Shown here piece by piece: positions 6,617-14,692 of a stretch of DNA of 60,745 bases. Each line of letters opens with the position of its first letter. The stretch's first letter is position 1. The stretch spans positions 1 to 60,745 of the forward strand of contig CAMDLP010000014.1 in the NCBI GenBank assembly GCA_945901795.1. Direction: 5' to 3'. The DNA comes from Akkermansia muciniphila. GTDB lineage: Bacteria > Verrucomicrobiota > Verrucomicrobiia > Verrucomicrobiales > Akkermansiaceae. The notes under the pieces were generated by a model that saw nothing but the letters and a program-made list of their open reading frames with translations, was not told the origin of the DNA and ran no database searches. The position numbers and the translations under genes are program-made.

Positions 6617-7975
6617 TTATTTGCCGATGCAAAAGCTGCTGAAAATCACGCCGAGCAGGTCTTCGGTATCGACCTTTCCGGGGATTTCCCCGAGCGCGTC
6701 CAAGGCTTCGCGAAGGTCGATCGCGGCGAGCTCCGGGTCGGTTGATAGATCGTTGATCAACTCCAGCGCGGCGAGCAGCGAGGTGCGGGCGAGTTGGAGG
6801 CTCGCCTGATGGCGGGCGTTGATAGCGACCGCGTGCTCGCCCCAGTCCGCCTCGCTGAAATGAAGCGAATCGCGGATGGTGTCAGAAAGCGAGTCGAAGC
6901 CTTCGCCCGTGGTGCAGGATAGGCGCACGGCCTCGATTCCCGTCCAGGAAGGATGCTCGCCGAGATCGGTTTTGTTAAGCACTTGAAGGCGCTTGGCGGT
7001 GGTCGCGGGAAGAATCGCATCGGCGGGCCGGCGCTGGCTGGCGTCGGCGATTTCCAATAACAGATCGGCGACTTCGATCTGCCGGACGGTGCGCTGGATG
7101 CCTTCCGCCTCGGTCCGGTCGGACGCTTCGCGGACCCCGGCGGTATCGACTAACCGGAGTGGGATGCCGTGCAAATTGACGATCTCCTCGATCGTGTCGC
7201 GGGTGGTGCCGGCGATATCGCTGACGATCGCCCGCTCGAATCCCAGCAGGCGGTTGAGCAGGCTGGACTTCCCCACGTTGGGCTCGCCGAAAATCACGGT
7301 CCTAACTCCTTCACGCAGCACCCGTCCCTGGTCGGCGGTGGCGAGCAGGGAATCGACCACGGCGAGGACCGAGCTGACGCGGCCGCGCAGCAATGCGCCG
7401 GTCTGCGGGTCGATGTCCTCCTCGGGGAAGTCGATCCACGCTTCGAGGTGGGCGAGGGTCTCTAACAATTGATCGCGGGCCTCGGTGGTGCGCCGGCCGA
7501 GCGTGCCTTCCAGCTGGCTGCGGGCGGCGCGCAGCGAGAGCCGGGTCTGCGCGGAGATTAGATCCATGACGCCCTCTGCCTGAGTTAGATCGAGTTTCCC
7601 GTTCAGGAACGCGCGCTGGGTGAACTCGCCGGGCCCGGCGGCGGCGGCGCCGCAGGCGAGAAAGCGCGCCAGCACTTCGCGGGTCACGAGAATCCCGCCG
7701 TGGCCGGTGAACTCGACGCTGTCCTCGCCGGTGTAGCTGTTGGGTCCGCGGAAAACCGTCATCAACCCGTCGTCGAGAATTTGCCCTTCGGCGTCCCGGA
7801 TGGTGCAGTAGCGGGTGGTGCGGGACATCACGGAAGACGCCTTGCCGCCGGTGGCCTGGTCCGCGATTCGGATCGCGTCAGGTCCGGAAATCCTCAGCAA
7901 CGAGACCGCTCCCATGCCGGGCGGCGTGGCGATCGCGGCGATCGTCGTGCGGTGCGGATCTGGAATGGTTTCCAT
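6617..7975 (-). CDS. mnmE: tRNA uridine-5-carboxymethylaminomethyl(34) synthesis GTPase
   Basis: With MnmG it modifies the wobble uridine of certain tRNAs. About 452 residues: an N-terminal tetrahydrofolate-binding domain (TIAAIATPPGMGAVSLLRIS, then GPGEFTQRAFLNGKLDLTQAE), a helical domain, and an inserted Ras-like GTPase with G1 GEPNVGKSS, G3 DTAG and NKTD. It ends in the essential FCIGK tail carrying the catalytic Cys. ATG at 7975 (METIPDPHRTTIAAI) is chosen. A start at 8074 would overlap the small gene at 7984-8115 and add 33 non-conserved residues. Confidence 0.93.
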   Translation of the reverse strand: METIPDPHRTTIAAIATPPGMGAVSLLRISGPDAIRIADQATGGKASSVMSRTTRYCTIRDAEGQILDDGLMTVFRGPNSYTGEDSVEFTGHGGILVTREVLARFLACGAAAAGPGEFTQRAFLNGKLDLTQAEGVMDLISAQTRLSLRAARSQLEGTLGRRTTEARDQLLETLAHLEAWIDFPEEDIDPQTGALLRGRVSSVLAVVDSLLATADQGRVLREGVRTVIFGEPNVGKSSLLNRLLGFERAIVSDIAGTTRDTIEEIVNLHGIPLRLVDTAGVREASDRTEAEGIQRTVRQIEVADLLLEIADASQRRPADAILPATTAKRLQVLNKTDLGEHPSWTGIEAVRLSCTTGEGFDSLSDTIRDSLHFSEADWGEHAVAINARHQASLQLARTSLLAALELINDLSTDPELAAIDLREALDALGEIPGKVDTEDLLGVIFSSFCIGK

Positions 7976-7983
7976 CCGGTTAG

Positions 7984-8115
7984 TCACTTCTTCGATGCCG
8001 AGGCGAATGTTTGGCGGCCGGTCGTCGGCGGAAGATCCGGGGGAATCACGATTTTCCCGGCGCAGTGCCGGCAATGGAATTCCCGTTGGGGCTTTAGACT
8101 CACAAAATTTGCCAT
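7984..8115 (-). CDS. Small CxxC protein, possible zinc-knuckle remnant
   Basis: A 43-residue frame starting ATG at 8115: MANFVSLKPQREFHCRHCAG, then KIVIPPDLPPTTGRQTFASA. It has one CxxC pair (CRHC) followed by a hydrophobic-PPDLPPTT segment. I associate this opening with larger Verrucomicrobiota proteins that begin with a short zinc ribbon and a second CPHC pair, which is missing here. The stop is eight bases from the mnmE start, so it could be a leader cistron of mnmE or a broken N-terminus. Composition argues for coding. Function unknown. Confidence 0.5.
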   Translation of the reverse strand: MANFVSLKPQREFHCRHCAGKIVIPPDLPPTTGRQTFASASKK

Positions 8116-8167
8116 GCTGAAAAGTTAGGAAATCGAGGCCGCCCTGTCAAACGCGGGCGGTGAAACT

Positions 8168-9274
8168 TCAGACTGCAGCCGTGGCCGCCAGCACGGAATC
8201 CAGCACCTCCACGCAGCGGTGGTTCTGCGGCTCGGTGCCGATGGAAATCCGGATCCAGTCGGGGAGTTTGTAGCTGCTCATGGCGCGGACGATCACGCCT
8301 TGCTTGAGCATGTCGCGGAAGACCCGGTCGCCGTCGCCGGTTTTGACGAGCAGGAAGTTGGCGAAGCTTGGGACGTATTCTAGGTTTCTGGCGGCCAAGG
8401 CGTCCTCATAAAAAGCCATGCCGGCGCGGTTCACCGCGCGGGTCTTTGCGATGTGGTCCGTGTCCGCGAGCGCGGCGAGGGCGCCGGCTTGGGCGATGGC
8501 GTTCACGTTGAACGGCTGCCGCGCTTTTTGCAGGAGCGTGGCGACGTTTTCCGAGGCCAATCCGTAGCCGACCCGCAAGGCGGCGAGGCCGTGGATTTTC
8601 GAAAATGTCCGCAGCACGCACACGTTTCGGCCTTCCCGGACATACTTGAGAGCGTCCGGCGGCGAGTCGGGAAATTCGAAATACGCTTCATCGAAGACAA
8701 CGATCACGTGGTCCGGGACCCTGGCCATGAAGCGGTCGATCGCCTGCTGGTTGACCATCGTGCCGGTTGGGTTGTTCGGATTGGCGATGAAGACTAGGCG
8801 CGTCTTGTCGGTGATCGCGTCGGCCATCGCATCGAGGTCGTGGACGAAACCCGGATCCGGCACTTCGACGTATTTTGCGCCGAAAAGCGTGGCCATCAGC
8901 TTGTAAACCACGAACGCGTGTTTCGCGGCGATGAGCTCCGCGTCGCGGTTCAAAAACGTATGGCAGAGCAACTCGATGATTTCGTTGGAGCCGTTGCCGA
9001 GCACGACGTTGGAAAGATTCATCCCGAAGGATTCGGCGATCGCGCTGCGCAGGCGATAGCCGCCGCCGTCCGGATAGATGTGGGATTCCTCGAGCGCCTC
9101 GCGCATGGCGATTTTAGCCAGCGGAGATGGGCCGAGCGGATTTTCGTTTGAGGCGACCTTGACGATTTGTGAGGGGTCCAGCCCGAGCTCGCGGGCAGTT
9201 TCATCAATCGGTTTGCCGGGCTCATAAGCCACGAGGTCGCACACAAATCGGTTCGCGTATTGGTCAATCGTCAT
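8168..9274 (-). CDS. hisC: Histidinol-phosphate aminotransferase
   Basis: A PLP-dependent class I/II aminotransferase, converting imidazole-acetol phosphate and glutamate to histidinol phosphate. The 368 residues match the family. Visible features are ASNENPLGPSP near the N-terminus (the HisC-typical S-x-N-E-N-P-x-G-P), YPDGGGYRLRSAIA, GNGSNEIIELL, NPNNPTG, FDEAYFEF and the PLP lysine in RTFSKIHGLAALRVGYG. No other his genes are adjacent, so it could also serve as a general aromatic aminotransferase, as some HisC paralogs do. It lies in a minus-strand run with mnmE and the kinase gene at 9332-10885, each separated by tens of bases. Confidence 0.9.
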   Translation of the reverse strand: MTIDQYANRFVCDLVAYEPGKPIDETARELGLDPSQIVKVASNENPLGPSPLAKIAMREALEESHIYPDGGGYRLRSAIAESFGMNLSNVVLGNGSNEIIELLCHTFLNRDAELIAAKHAFVVYKLMATLFGAKYVEVPDPGFVHDLDAMADAITDKTRLVFIANPNNPTGTMVNQQAIDRFMARVPDHVIVVFDEAYFEFPDSPPDALKYVREGRNVCVLRTFSKIHGLAALRVGYGLASENVATLLQKARQPFNVNAIAQAGALAALADTDHIAKTRAVNRAGMAFYEDALAARNLEYVPSFANFLLVKTGDGDRVFRDMLKQGVIVRAMSSYKLPDWIRISIGTEPQNHRCVEVLDSVLAATAAV

Positions 9275-9331
9275 CGCGGCTGCAAAGTAGGAGAGAAGTC
9301 AGGATTGGTCAAATATTTGGGGAGAATCCCC

Positions 9332-10885
9332 TCAGAGATTGGCGTTGAGCAGCGTTTGGAAGCGTCCAAGCGCCTCGTTATAAGTGCCAGCAAGCGATGG
9401 ATTGGGCTGGAGCGACGAGCCGGGGGCGGCCTTGCAGAAAATTTCCTGAAGCGCCGGCAAATCATGACCGTCGGCTACCGCGGCGATGAGCGCGGCACCC
9501 AGGGCCGCGGAGTTCAGGACATCGAGCCGCTCGACAGGTGCTTGGAAGATATCGGCGACGACTTGGGCGATGCCGTCGTTTTTGGCGGCACCGCCGGTGA
9601 GCCGGATGCGCTCGGTTTTCACTTCCATCCATTCCGAATGAAGGCGCATGTTCAGGAATTGTCCTTCAAGTAGAGCGCGGACTTGCAGGGCCGAATCAGT
9701 GCCGGATTCAAAGGCGGCGGAACCCTGCAAAACCGGTTCCGTGAAATCATGACGCGGGGTAACTTCCGGACCGAAGAACGGTAGCATCAGATTTTCTCCC
9801 GCCGATGCAAGCGTGCCGACAAGTGCTTCACGGTCGAACGCCGACCAGTCCACGCCGAGCTTGTCGCGCAGGGCTTCGCGGGCGAGCGAGCCGTTGCGAA
9901 AACAGATCAGCGACATGAAGCCGCCGGCAGGGTTTCCGAAGACGTGGCCGAAGCCATTCGGGTCGGTTTTCGGCCCGGGCAGGGCGGCGAAAAAGGTGTC
10001 GCTGGTGCCGAGGGAGATCACCACGTTGCCCGGTGTGGTCGCGCCCATGCCGACCAAGGAGGCCGGATTGTCGCCGGTGAAAAGTGCGGTGCGGCAATTT
10101 TCGGGAAAGCCGTATTTTTGGGTGAAATACGGCGAGATCCGGTCTTGGACCGTTGTCGCGGCGGCCGGTGGTAGGAGTTTCTTCCCGAGATTGGGCGCGG
10201 TCGCGGCTAGCAGATCGGTGTCCCAGCCGAGCTTGGAAAGGTTGAGAAGATTCATCCCGGCTCCATCACCGAAATCAATCGGCACGGATTTCCCGGCGAT
10301 CACCGAAGCGATGAACGAACTCACGAGGTGGATCTGGCTGGTGCGTTCATAGGCTGCCGGATCGGATTTGTAAAAGCGACGGATCTGAGGACCGGTGAAG
10401 CGTTCGATGGCGATCGAGCCGCTGCGCCGACAGACTTCAGCGGAGCCGCCGAGGGCCGCGGTGATTTCCGCGCACTCGGCGCCGGTCGAGGTATCCATCC
10501 AGATCGGCGAGGTCGCGCGGGTCAGGGCGGGGGAGAGCTGGGAGGCAAGGTCGTGGGCGGGATCGAGCTTGGCGAGGCGGGCGTCGAAAGTGGCGTCCAG
10601 ATAGACCGAGCCATGTTGTTGCCCGGAGCCGGCGATCCATTTCACTTTCGAAAGATCCGTGGCGGAGGAAAGCCGGGTGAGCAGCAGATCGAGCGCTTCA
10701 AGCCACATCAGCGGGTTCGAGTGGACTTCGCCATCTTTGCCGCCGGGAATGAATCCGCTTGGGGAATGGTATTGCGGGAATTCAGCTCCGAAGTTGACGG
10801 AAAGCTGGCAGGCGATTTGTCCCGATTCGGGATCGATCAGGACTGCGGTGAGGGACTGGGTAGATGAATCGAGACCGAGGAACAT
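9332..10885 (-). CDS. xylB: Xylulokinase-like FGGY carbohydrate kinase
   Basis: An ATP-dependent sugar kinase of the FGGY family, 517 residues. The N-terminal FLGLDSSTQSLTAVLID carries the phosphate-1 D-x-S-T-Q-S motif, and GSGQQHGSVYLD is typical of xylulokinases. The C-terminal domain has NVVISLGTSDTFFA (phosphate-2), LTGGAAKNDGIAQVVADIF (adenosine-binding GG-A-K/S-N) and SAALGAALIAAVA. ATG at 10885 is used because the upstream continuation is proline/serine-rich noise running into the neighbouring terminator. No isomerase or transporter is adjacent, so the substrate (D-xylulose most likely) is inferred from family only. Confidence 0.85.
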   Translation of the reverse strand: MFLGLDSSTQSLTAVLIDPESGQIACQLSVNFGAEFPQYHSPSGFIPGGKDGEVHSNPLMWLEALDLLLTRLSSATDLSKVKWIAGSGQQHGSVYLDATFDARLAKLDPAHDLASQLSPALTRATSPIWMDTSTGAECAEITAALGGSAEVCRRSGSIAIERFTGPQIRRFYKSDPAAYERTSQIHLVSSFIASVIAGKSVPIDFGDGAGMNLLNLSKLGWDTDLLAATAPNLGKKLLPPAAATTVQDRISPYFTQKYGFPENCRTALFTGDNPASLVGMGATTPGNVVISLGTSDTFFAALPGPKTDPNGFGHVFGNPAGGFMSLICFRNGSLAREALRDKLGVDWSAFDREALVGTLASAGENLMLPFFGPEVTPRHDFTEPVLQGSAAFESGTDSALQVRALLEGQFLNMRLHSEWMEVKTERIRLTGGAAKNDGIAQVVADIFQAPVERLDVLNSAALGAALIAAVADGHDLPALQEIFCKAAPGSSLQPNPSLAGTYNEALGRFQTLLNANL

Positions 10886-10953
10886 GGGCGGACTTTTGTC
10901 AGCAGCCGGATTTTTCCAAGTCAAAACCTCAATCAACGATCTTTGTGCGCCCC

Positions 10954-10986
10954 AAAAAAAGAGCGGCCGCTTGCGCGACCGCTCTT
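10954..10986 (-). terminator. Intrinsic terminator of the first porin gene
   Basis: AAGAGCGG...CCGCTCTT with an inner CCGC/GCGA extension and TTGC loop, followed on the minus strand by TTTTTTTGGGG. It is almost identical to the hairpin at 11914-11947, so the duplication that made the two porins included their terminators. Confidence 0.9.
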
Positions 10987-11021
10987 GGCTGGAGTTTGAT
11001 GTCTCGTGTTCTTGGGGGGAA

Positions 11022-11723
11022 TTAGAAGCTGACACTGAGCATGCAACCGCCGACGAGCTCGTTACTTGAACCGGCGTAGAGGGTGGTTGGCTCATCGCTG
11101 AGGGCGACTGAGAAAGCCACGAACGGCGAGAGCTTGGCGTGTTCCGCGAAGCCCCAGTCAAGGGCGACCTTGGTCGTCCATGCGGTGAAGTCACCTTCTT
11201 CGACGAGATAGCCGAAATTGGTGCCGACATTCAGCGAGAGGCATTGGTTGATTTCGAACGCATGGCTGAATGCGAGTTCGGTGTAGCCGTCGTTGTCAAC
11301 TTCGGCGTCCCAGAAGTATTTGAGCGACACGTCAACCAAGCCGAAGCTGTGGGAGACTCCGAAATAGACTTCCTGAGCGGTGTCGGCGTTTGAATTCGGG
11401 TAGAGGTAGGCGATGTATCCGATCGATCCCTTGAGAATGCCGAAGTCCTTGGAGGCTTCAGCATAAAGATCGAGTTCGTCGACATTCGATCCTGTGTTTT
11501 CGAAGCTGCCATACCAGGCACCGGCGCTCAGGCCCACGCCGTTCCATGTGGTGCTGGCGTCTACCCCGGCTTCGACGAGGGCGGTGCCAAGGTCTTGGCC
11601 GCGCCACAGGTATTCGCTGGAGTAGCCGGTGTGGAGGAGGTATTCGACTTCCGCTTGGGCGTTGCCGGCCACAAGGGCGGCAGCGGCGGCCAAGGCTCCG
11701 ATAGTTTTGAAGTGGTTTTGCAT
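11022..11723 (-). CDS. TorF-family putative porin (copy 1)
   Basis: An outer-membrane beta-barrel of 233 residues with signal peptide MQNHFKTIGALAAAAALVAG (cleavage near NAQA-EVE). It then has the family opening YLLHTGYSSEYLWRGQDLG, alternating amphipathic strands, and the terminal aromatic signature MLSVSF required for BAM insertion. The family (TIGR02001 type) is thought to form general or small-solute channels, with no proven substrate. ATG at 11723 is chosen, since the signal peptide starts there. A sigma-54-like promoter lies 78 bases upstream. It is a paralog of the next gene, with the same start, end and terminator design. Confidence 0.82.
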   Translation of the reverse strand: MQNHFKTIGALAAAAALVAGNAQAEVEYLLHTGYSSEYLWRGQDLGTALVEAGVDASTTWNGVGLSAGAWYGSFENTGSNVDELDLYAEASKDFGILKGSIGYIAYLYPNSNADTAQEVYFGVSHSFGLVDVSLKYFWDAEVDNDGYTELAFSHAFEINQCLSLNVGTNFGYLVEEGDFTAWTTKVALDWGFAEHAKLSPFVAFSVALSDEPTTLYAGSSNELVGGCMLSVSF

Positions 11724-11800
11724 AATCTGGTGTTGGTCTTCGGTTGTTGCTTTCGACCTTGTCTGCTCCGTTGGGGAACAGAAAGGCACATGCTGGGTTT

Positions 11801-11816
11801 AGCATGCTGCGTGCCA
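11801..11816 (-). promoter_or_regulatory. Sigma-54 (-24/-12) promoter candidate for porin copy 1
   Basis: Minus strand TGGCACGCAGCATGCT: the -24 element TGGCAC is perfect, and the -12 GC is correctly spaced (12 bases from GG to GC). The consensus TTGCT is ATGCT here. It lies 78 bases before the start codon. Confidence 0.6.
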
Positions 11817-11913
11817 AATGATGGCTTCAGGTATTAGTAGTGTATTTTTTCTGCGGCAATACAGGCGGGTCGTCTCCGGGGGGTGGGGTCGTCGTGCGGT
11901 TCTTCATACCCAT

Positions 11914-11947
11914 AAAAAAAGAGCGGTCGCTTGCGCGACCGCTCTTT
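11914..11947 (-). terminator. Intrinsic terminator of the second porin gene
   Basis: AAGAGCGGTCGC pairs with GCGACCGCTCTT around TTGC (about 11919-11946), followed on the minus strand by TTTTTTTATGGG. A perfect 12-bp stem. Confidence 0.92.
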
Positions 11948-11982
11948 GAATGGATGTTGAAGTCTTGCGACCTCGGATCAGC

Positions 11983-12738
11983 TTAGAAGCCGACGCTGAG
12001 CATGGCACCGCCAACAACTTCGTTGTCGGTCTGCACCCAGCGGGTGTTGGCTTGCTCGCCGAGAGCCACGGACACTGCAACGAATGGCGACAGCTTGGCG
12101 TGTTCTGCAAAGCCCCAGTCAAGGGCGACCTTGGTGGTCCAAGCGGTGAATTCACCATCATCGGCAAGATAGCCGACGTTGGTGGCCACGTTGAGGCTCA
12201 AGCAAGGGCTGAGTTCGAAGCTGCGGCTGAGTGCAAGTTCGGTGTAACCTTCGGTGGTGCCGGATGCGATATCATCGACACCCCAGTAGTAAGTGAGGGA
12301 TGCGTTGGCAAAGCCGAGGTCGCGGGAAGCGGCGAAGTAAACTTCTCCGGTCGATTCGTCATCATTTCCAGCGTCGTAGCTACGATAGATGTAGCCGACG
12401 GAACCCGTGAGAAAACCAAGGTCCTTGGAGACATCGGCGTAGAGGTCGAGTTCGGTGATGGCAGTGTTTGCATTTTCGAACGAGCCATACCAAGCGCCGG
12501 CGCTCAGACCAAGGCCGTAAGCCTCGGTTTTGATGTCAAAGCCCGCTTCGACGAGGCTTTGGCCGAGGATGATACCACGGTAGAGATACTCGCTGGTGTA
12601 TCCGGTGTGGAGTTCGTATTCGACTGCCGATGCAGATGCTGGTGCGGCGGCAGTGGTGGTGGTTCCCGCGTTAGCGTTGCCGGCCACAAGGGCGGAGGCA
12701 GCGGCCAAGGCGCCAATGGTTTTGCAGTAGTTTTGCAT
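11983..12738 (-). CDS. TorF-family putative porin (copy 2)
   Basis: A 251-residue outer-membrane barrel with signal peptide MQNYCKTIGALAAASALVAG and a short Thr/Ala-rich spacer. It then has YELHTGYTSEYLYRGIILGQ, SAGAWYGSFENA, and the near-identical late segment VALDWGFAEHAKLSPFVA shared with copy 1, ending MLSVGF. It is about 18 residues longer than copy 1. The two genes are tandem, each with its own terminator and a related promoter-proximal region. This points to duplication followed by independent expression, not an operon. Substrate unknown. The divergent amt gene suggests nitrogen compounds. Confidence 0.82.
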   Translation of the reverse strand: MQNYCKTIGALAAASALVAGNANAGTTTTAAAPASASAVEYELHTGYTSEYLYRGIILGQSLVEAGFDIKTEAYGLGLSAGAWYGSFENANTAITELDLYADVSKDLGFLTGSVGYIYRSYDAGNDDESTGEVYFAASRDLGFANASLTYYWGVDDIASGTTEGYTELALSRSFELSPCLSLNVATNVGYLADDGEFTAWTTKVALDWGFAEHAKLSPFVAVSVALGEQANTRWVQTDNEVVGGAMLSVGF

Positions 12739-12817
12739 GTTGTTGTGTTGGTTTTCGGTTGCTGCTTGCGTCCTTGCTGTGCCGAGTTGCGGAACAGATA
12801 GGAGCAATGTCGGATCT

Positions 12818-12833
12818 AGCGTCTCGCATGTCA
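12818..12833 (-). promoter_or_regulatory. Degenerate sigma-54-like site for porin copy 2
   Basis: Minus strand TGACATGCGAGACGCT aligns without gaps to the copy 1 site TGGCACGCAGCATGCT and lies at the same distance (80 bases) from its start codon. The second G of the -24 GG is A here, which would normally weaken sigma-54 binding strongly. The downstream leaders (TCTGTTCC...CAAC..., AGCAACAACCGAA-like) are clearly homologous. Confidence 0.4.
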
Positions 12834-13036
12834 GATGTCATGCTGGAAACTCTCCGTTGGGCGAAAGGTTTACCTTTCCGAAGTAATTGTCCAGAATTAT
12901 TTTGATGCGGATCAGCGCCCCGACGCAAGGGGGGATAGGGGCAGGTGCTGGCGCTGGCAAGCAAGAACCGGAATTTTCCATGTTTTTTCATGCCGAATCA
13001 ATTGCGACGCGAGTAAATTGCATGAGGTTCTAGTTT

Positions 13037-13052
13037 TGGCACGGTGTTTGCT
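13037..13052 (+). promoter_or_regulatory. Sigma-54 (RpoN) promoter of amt
   Basis: TGGCACGGTGTTTGCT matches the TGGCACG-N4-TTGCT consensus completely, with GG at 13038-13039 and GC at 13050-13051. Transcription would start near 13063, leaving a leader of about 65 bases before amt. The region 12739-13036 holds no gene. I could not see a convincing NtrC-type dyad in it. Confidence 0.85.
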
Positions 13053-13127
13053 AAGTCCGCTCTCAAGCCTCGAAGATTTGGAATCGTCGGGACCAAGCAA
13101 TCAAATATCCGACCCACTCCGACCACC

Positions 13128-14597
13128 ATGACCCGTCGACATCTCAATAAAATCCGAGCCCTCACGGCTGCCGCCATCGCGATCATCGCTATTCCTCTGT
13201 CCCATACCGTGCATGCGCAGGATGCGGCGTCGATTCCGCCGGTCGCGGAAGCCGCCGCCGCGCCTGTGGCCACGCTCGAGGAACGCCTGGCTGACGTGGA
13301 GGCCTATATGAACAACGTGGCCCGTCCCGAGAAGGCGAGCGGTGCCGAGTCGCTGGTGAAAGGTCCGGGGCCCGGAGCCAATGCGTGGCAAATGGTGAGC
13401 ACCGCGCTTGTCCTGTTCATGACCTTGCCTGGGCTGGCACTATTCTACGGTGGTCTTGTCCGCCGCAAGAACGTGCTCTCCGTCCTTGCCCAGTGCTTGG
13501 GAATCGCCTGCGTGGTCACCCCGATCTGGTGGCTCTGCGGGTATTCGCTCTCCTTCGGCGCGGGAAATTCCCTGATCGGCGACTTCAGCATGGCTCTCTT
13601 CAAGGGCGTGGAGCCGGGCAACACCGGAGCCGGCTATTGGTGGATTTCGGACAGCATCTGGGCCATGTTCCAGCTGACTTTCGCGATCATCACTCCGGCG
13701 CTCATCATCGGAGCCATCGCCGAGCGGATGAAGTTCGCAGCCATCATGGCTTTCGTGGTGATCTGGATGTTCGCCGTGTATTTCCCCTTCGCCCACATGG
13801 TCTGGTCCGCGACCGGCTTGATGTGCGGCCCGCTTAACCCCACCGCCGCCATCAAGGCGCTCGATTTCGCCGGTGGCACCGTGGTTCACATGACCTCCGG
13901 CTGGAGCGCTCTCGTGCTCTGCATGATTCTCGGAAAGCGCAAAGGACTCGGCAAGGAGTCGATGGCTCCCCACAGCATGGTTCTTTGTATGGTCGGCACC
14001 GGCATGCTCTGGGTCGGCTGGTATGGATTCAACGCCGGCTCCGCGCTCGGTGCGGACGCCATCGCCTCCAACGCCTTCACCACCACCACCCTCTGCGCCG
14101 CCACCGCAGGCCTTGCATGGGCGCTCATTGAATGGATATTCAAAGGCAAGCCAAGTGTTCTCGGTTTCTGCTCGGGCATCGTCGCCGGCCTGGTTGTCAT
14201 CACTCCCGCTTGTGGATTTGTCACCACCAGTTCAGCAATGATCATGGGCGTTCTCGCCGGGGTGATTCCATTCCTCGCCGTCGCCTATCTCAAGAAACTG
14301 CTCGGCTACGATGACGCTCTCGACACCTTCGGCATCCACGGTGTGGGTGGCACCTTGGGCGCGATCCTCACCGGTGTCTTCGCCGATGAGAAGGCCAACT
14401 CGGTGGTCGGACCACTCAAGGATGGTTTGCTCTTGGAGCAATTCAAGGCCGTCGGCCTGACCATTGTCTGGAGCGTGGTTGCCACCGCCATCATCGCCTA
14501 CATCGTCAAAGCCGTCATCGGTCTCCGCCCAGCGCCGGAAGTCGAAGAAGCCGGCCTCGATCTCGCCGAGCACGGCGAAGTCGGCTACGAACATTGA
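13128..14597 (+). CDS. amt: Ammonium transporter (Amt/MEP/Rh family)
   Basis: Inner-membrane ammonium channel/transporter of 489 residues. A cleavable signal peptide (MTRRHLNKIRALTAAAIAII, ending near VHAQ) and a linker of about 60 residues precede eleven membrane spans beginning NAWQMVSTALVLFMTLPGLA. Recognisable elements are GLVRRKNVLS, the pore-lining W-x-x-x-Y-S-L-x-F segment (WWLCGYSLSFGAGN), DFAGGTVVHMTSGWSAL (first pore His), WVGWYGFNAGSA and DTFGIHGVGGTLGAILTG (second pore His). No glnK lies beside it, unlike in many bacteria. Transcription from the sigma-54 site at 13037 fits induction under nitrogen limitation. Confidence 0.95.
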   Translation: MTRRHLNKIRALTAAAIAIIAIPLSHTVHAQDAASIPPVAEAAAAPVATLEERLADVEAYMNNVARPEKASGAESLVKGPGPGANAWQMVSTALVLFMTLPGLALFYGGLVRRKNVLSVLAQCLGIACVVTPIWWLCGYSLSFGAGNSLIGDFSMALFKGVEPGNTGAGYWWISDSIWAMFQLTFAIITPALIIGAIAERMKFAAIMAFVVIWMFAVYFPFAHMVWSATGLMCGPLNPTAAIKALDFAGGTVVHMTSGWSALVLCMILGKRKGLGKESMAPHSMVLCMVGTGMLWVGWYGFNAGSALGADAIASNAFTTTTLCAATAGLAWALIEWIFKGKPSVLGFCSGIVAGLVVITPACGFVTTSSAMIMGVLAGVIPFLAVAYLKKLLGYDDALDTFGIHGVGGTLGAILTGVFADEKANSVVGPLKDGLLLEQFKAVGLTIVWSVVATAIIAYIVKAVIGLRPAPEVEEAGLDLAEHGEVGYEH

Positions 14598-14624
14598 TTT
14601 TTTAAATCGAGTTGTTAAATTCCA

Positions 14625-14658
14625 CGGGCGGGCCGGTAACGGCCCGCCCGTTTTCGTT
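14625..14658 (+). terminator. Intrinsic terminator after amt
   Basis: CGGGCGGGCC (14625-14634) pairs perfectly with GGCCCGCCCG (14641-14650) around GGTAAC, followed by TTTTCGTTTG. Confidence 0.92.
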
Positions 14659-14692
14659 TGCAGCATTGCTCCAATCAGTTTCCTCTCTCCAC

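Noticed and set aside
10886-11230. A longer N-terminus of the xylulokinase-like protein reaching 11230
   Set aside because: It would run backwards through the porin terminator and antisense to the porin C-terminus with Ser/Pro-rich nonsense; the kinase fold starts at the ATG at 10885.
14612-14692. ATG start at 14612 for the gene ending at 15142
   Set aside because: It would place the amt terminator hairpin inside the coding sequence; the GTG at 14693 starts directly at the basic-hydrophobic anchor.
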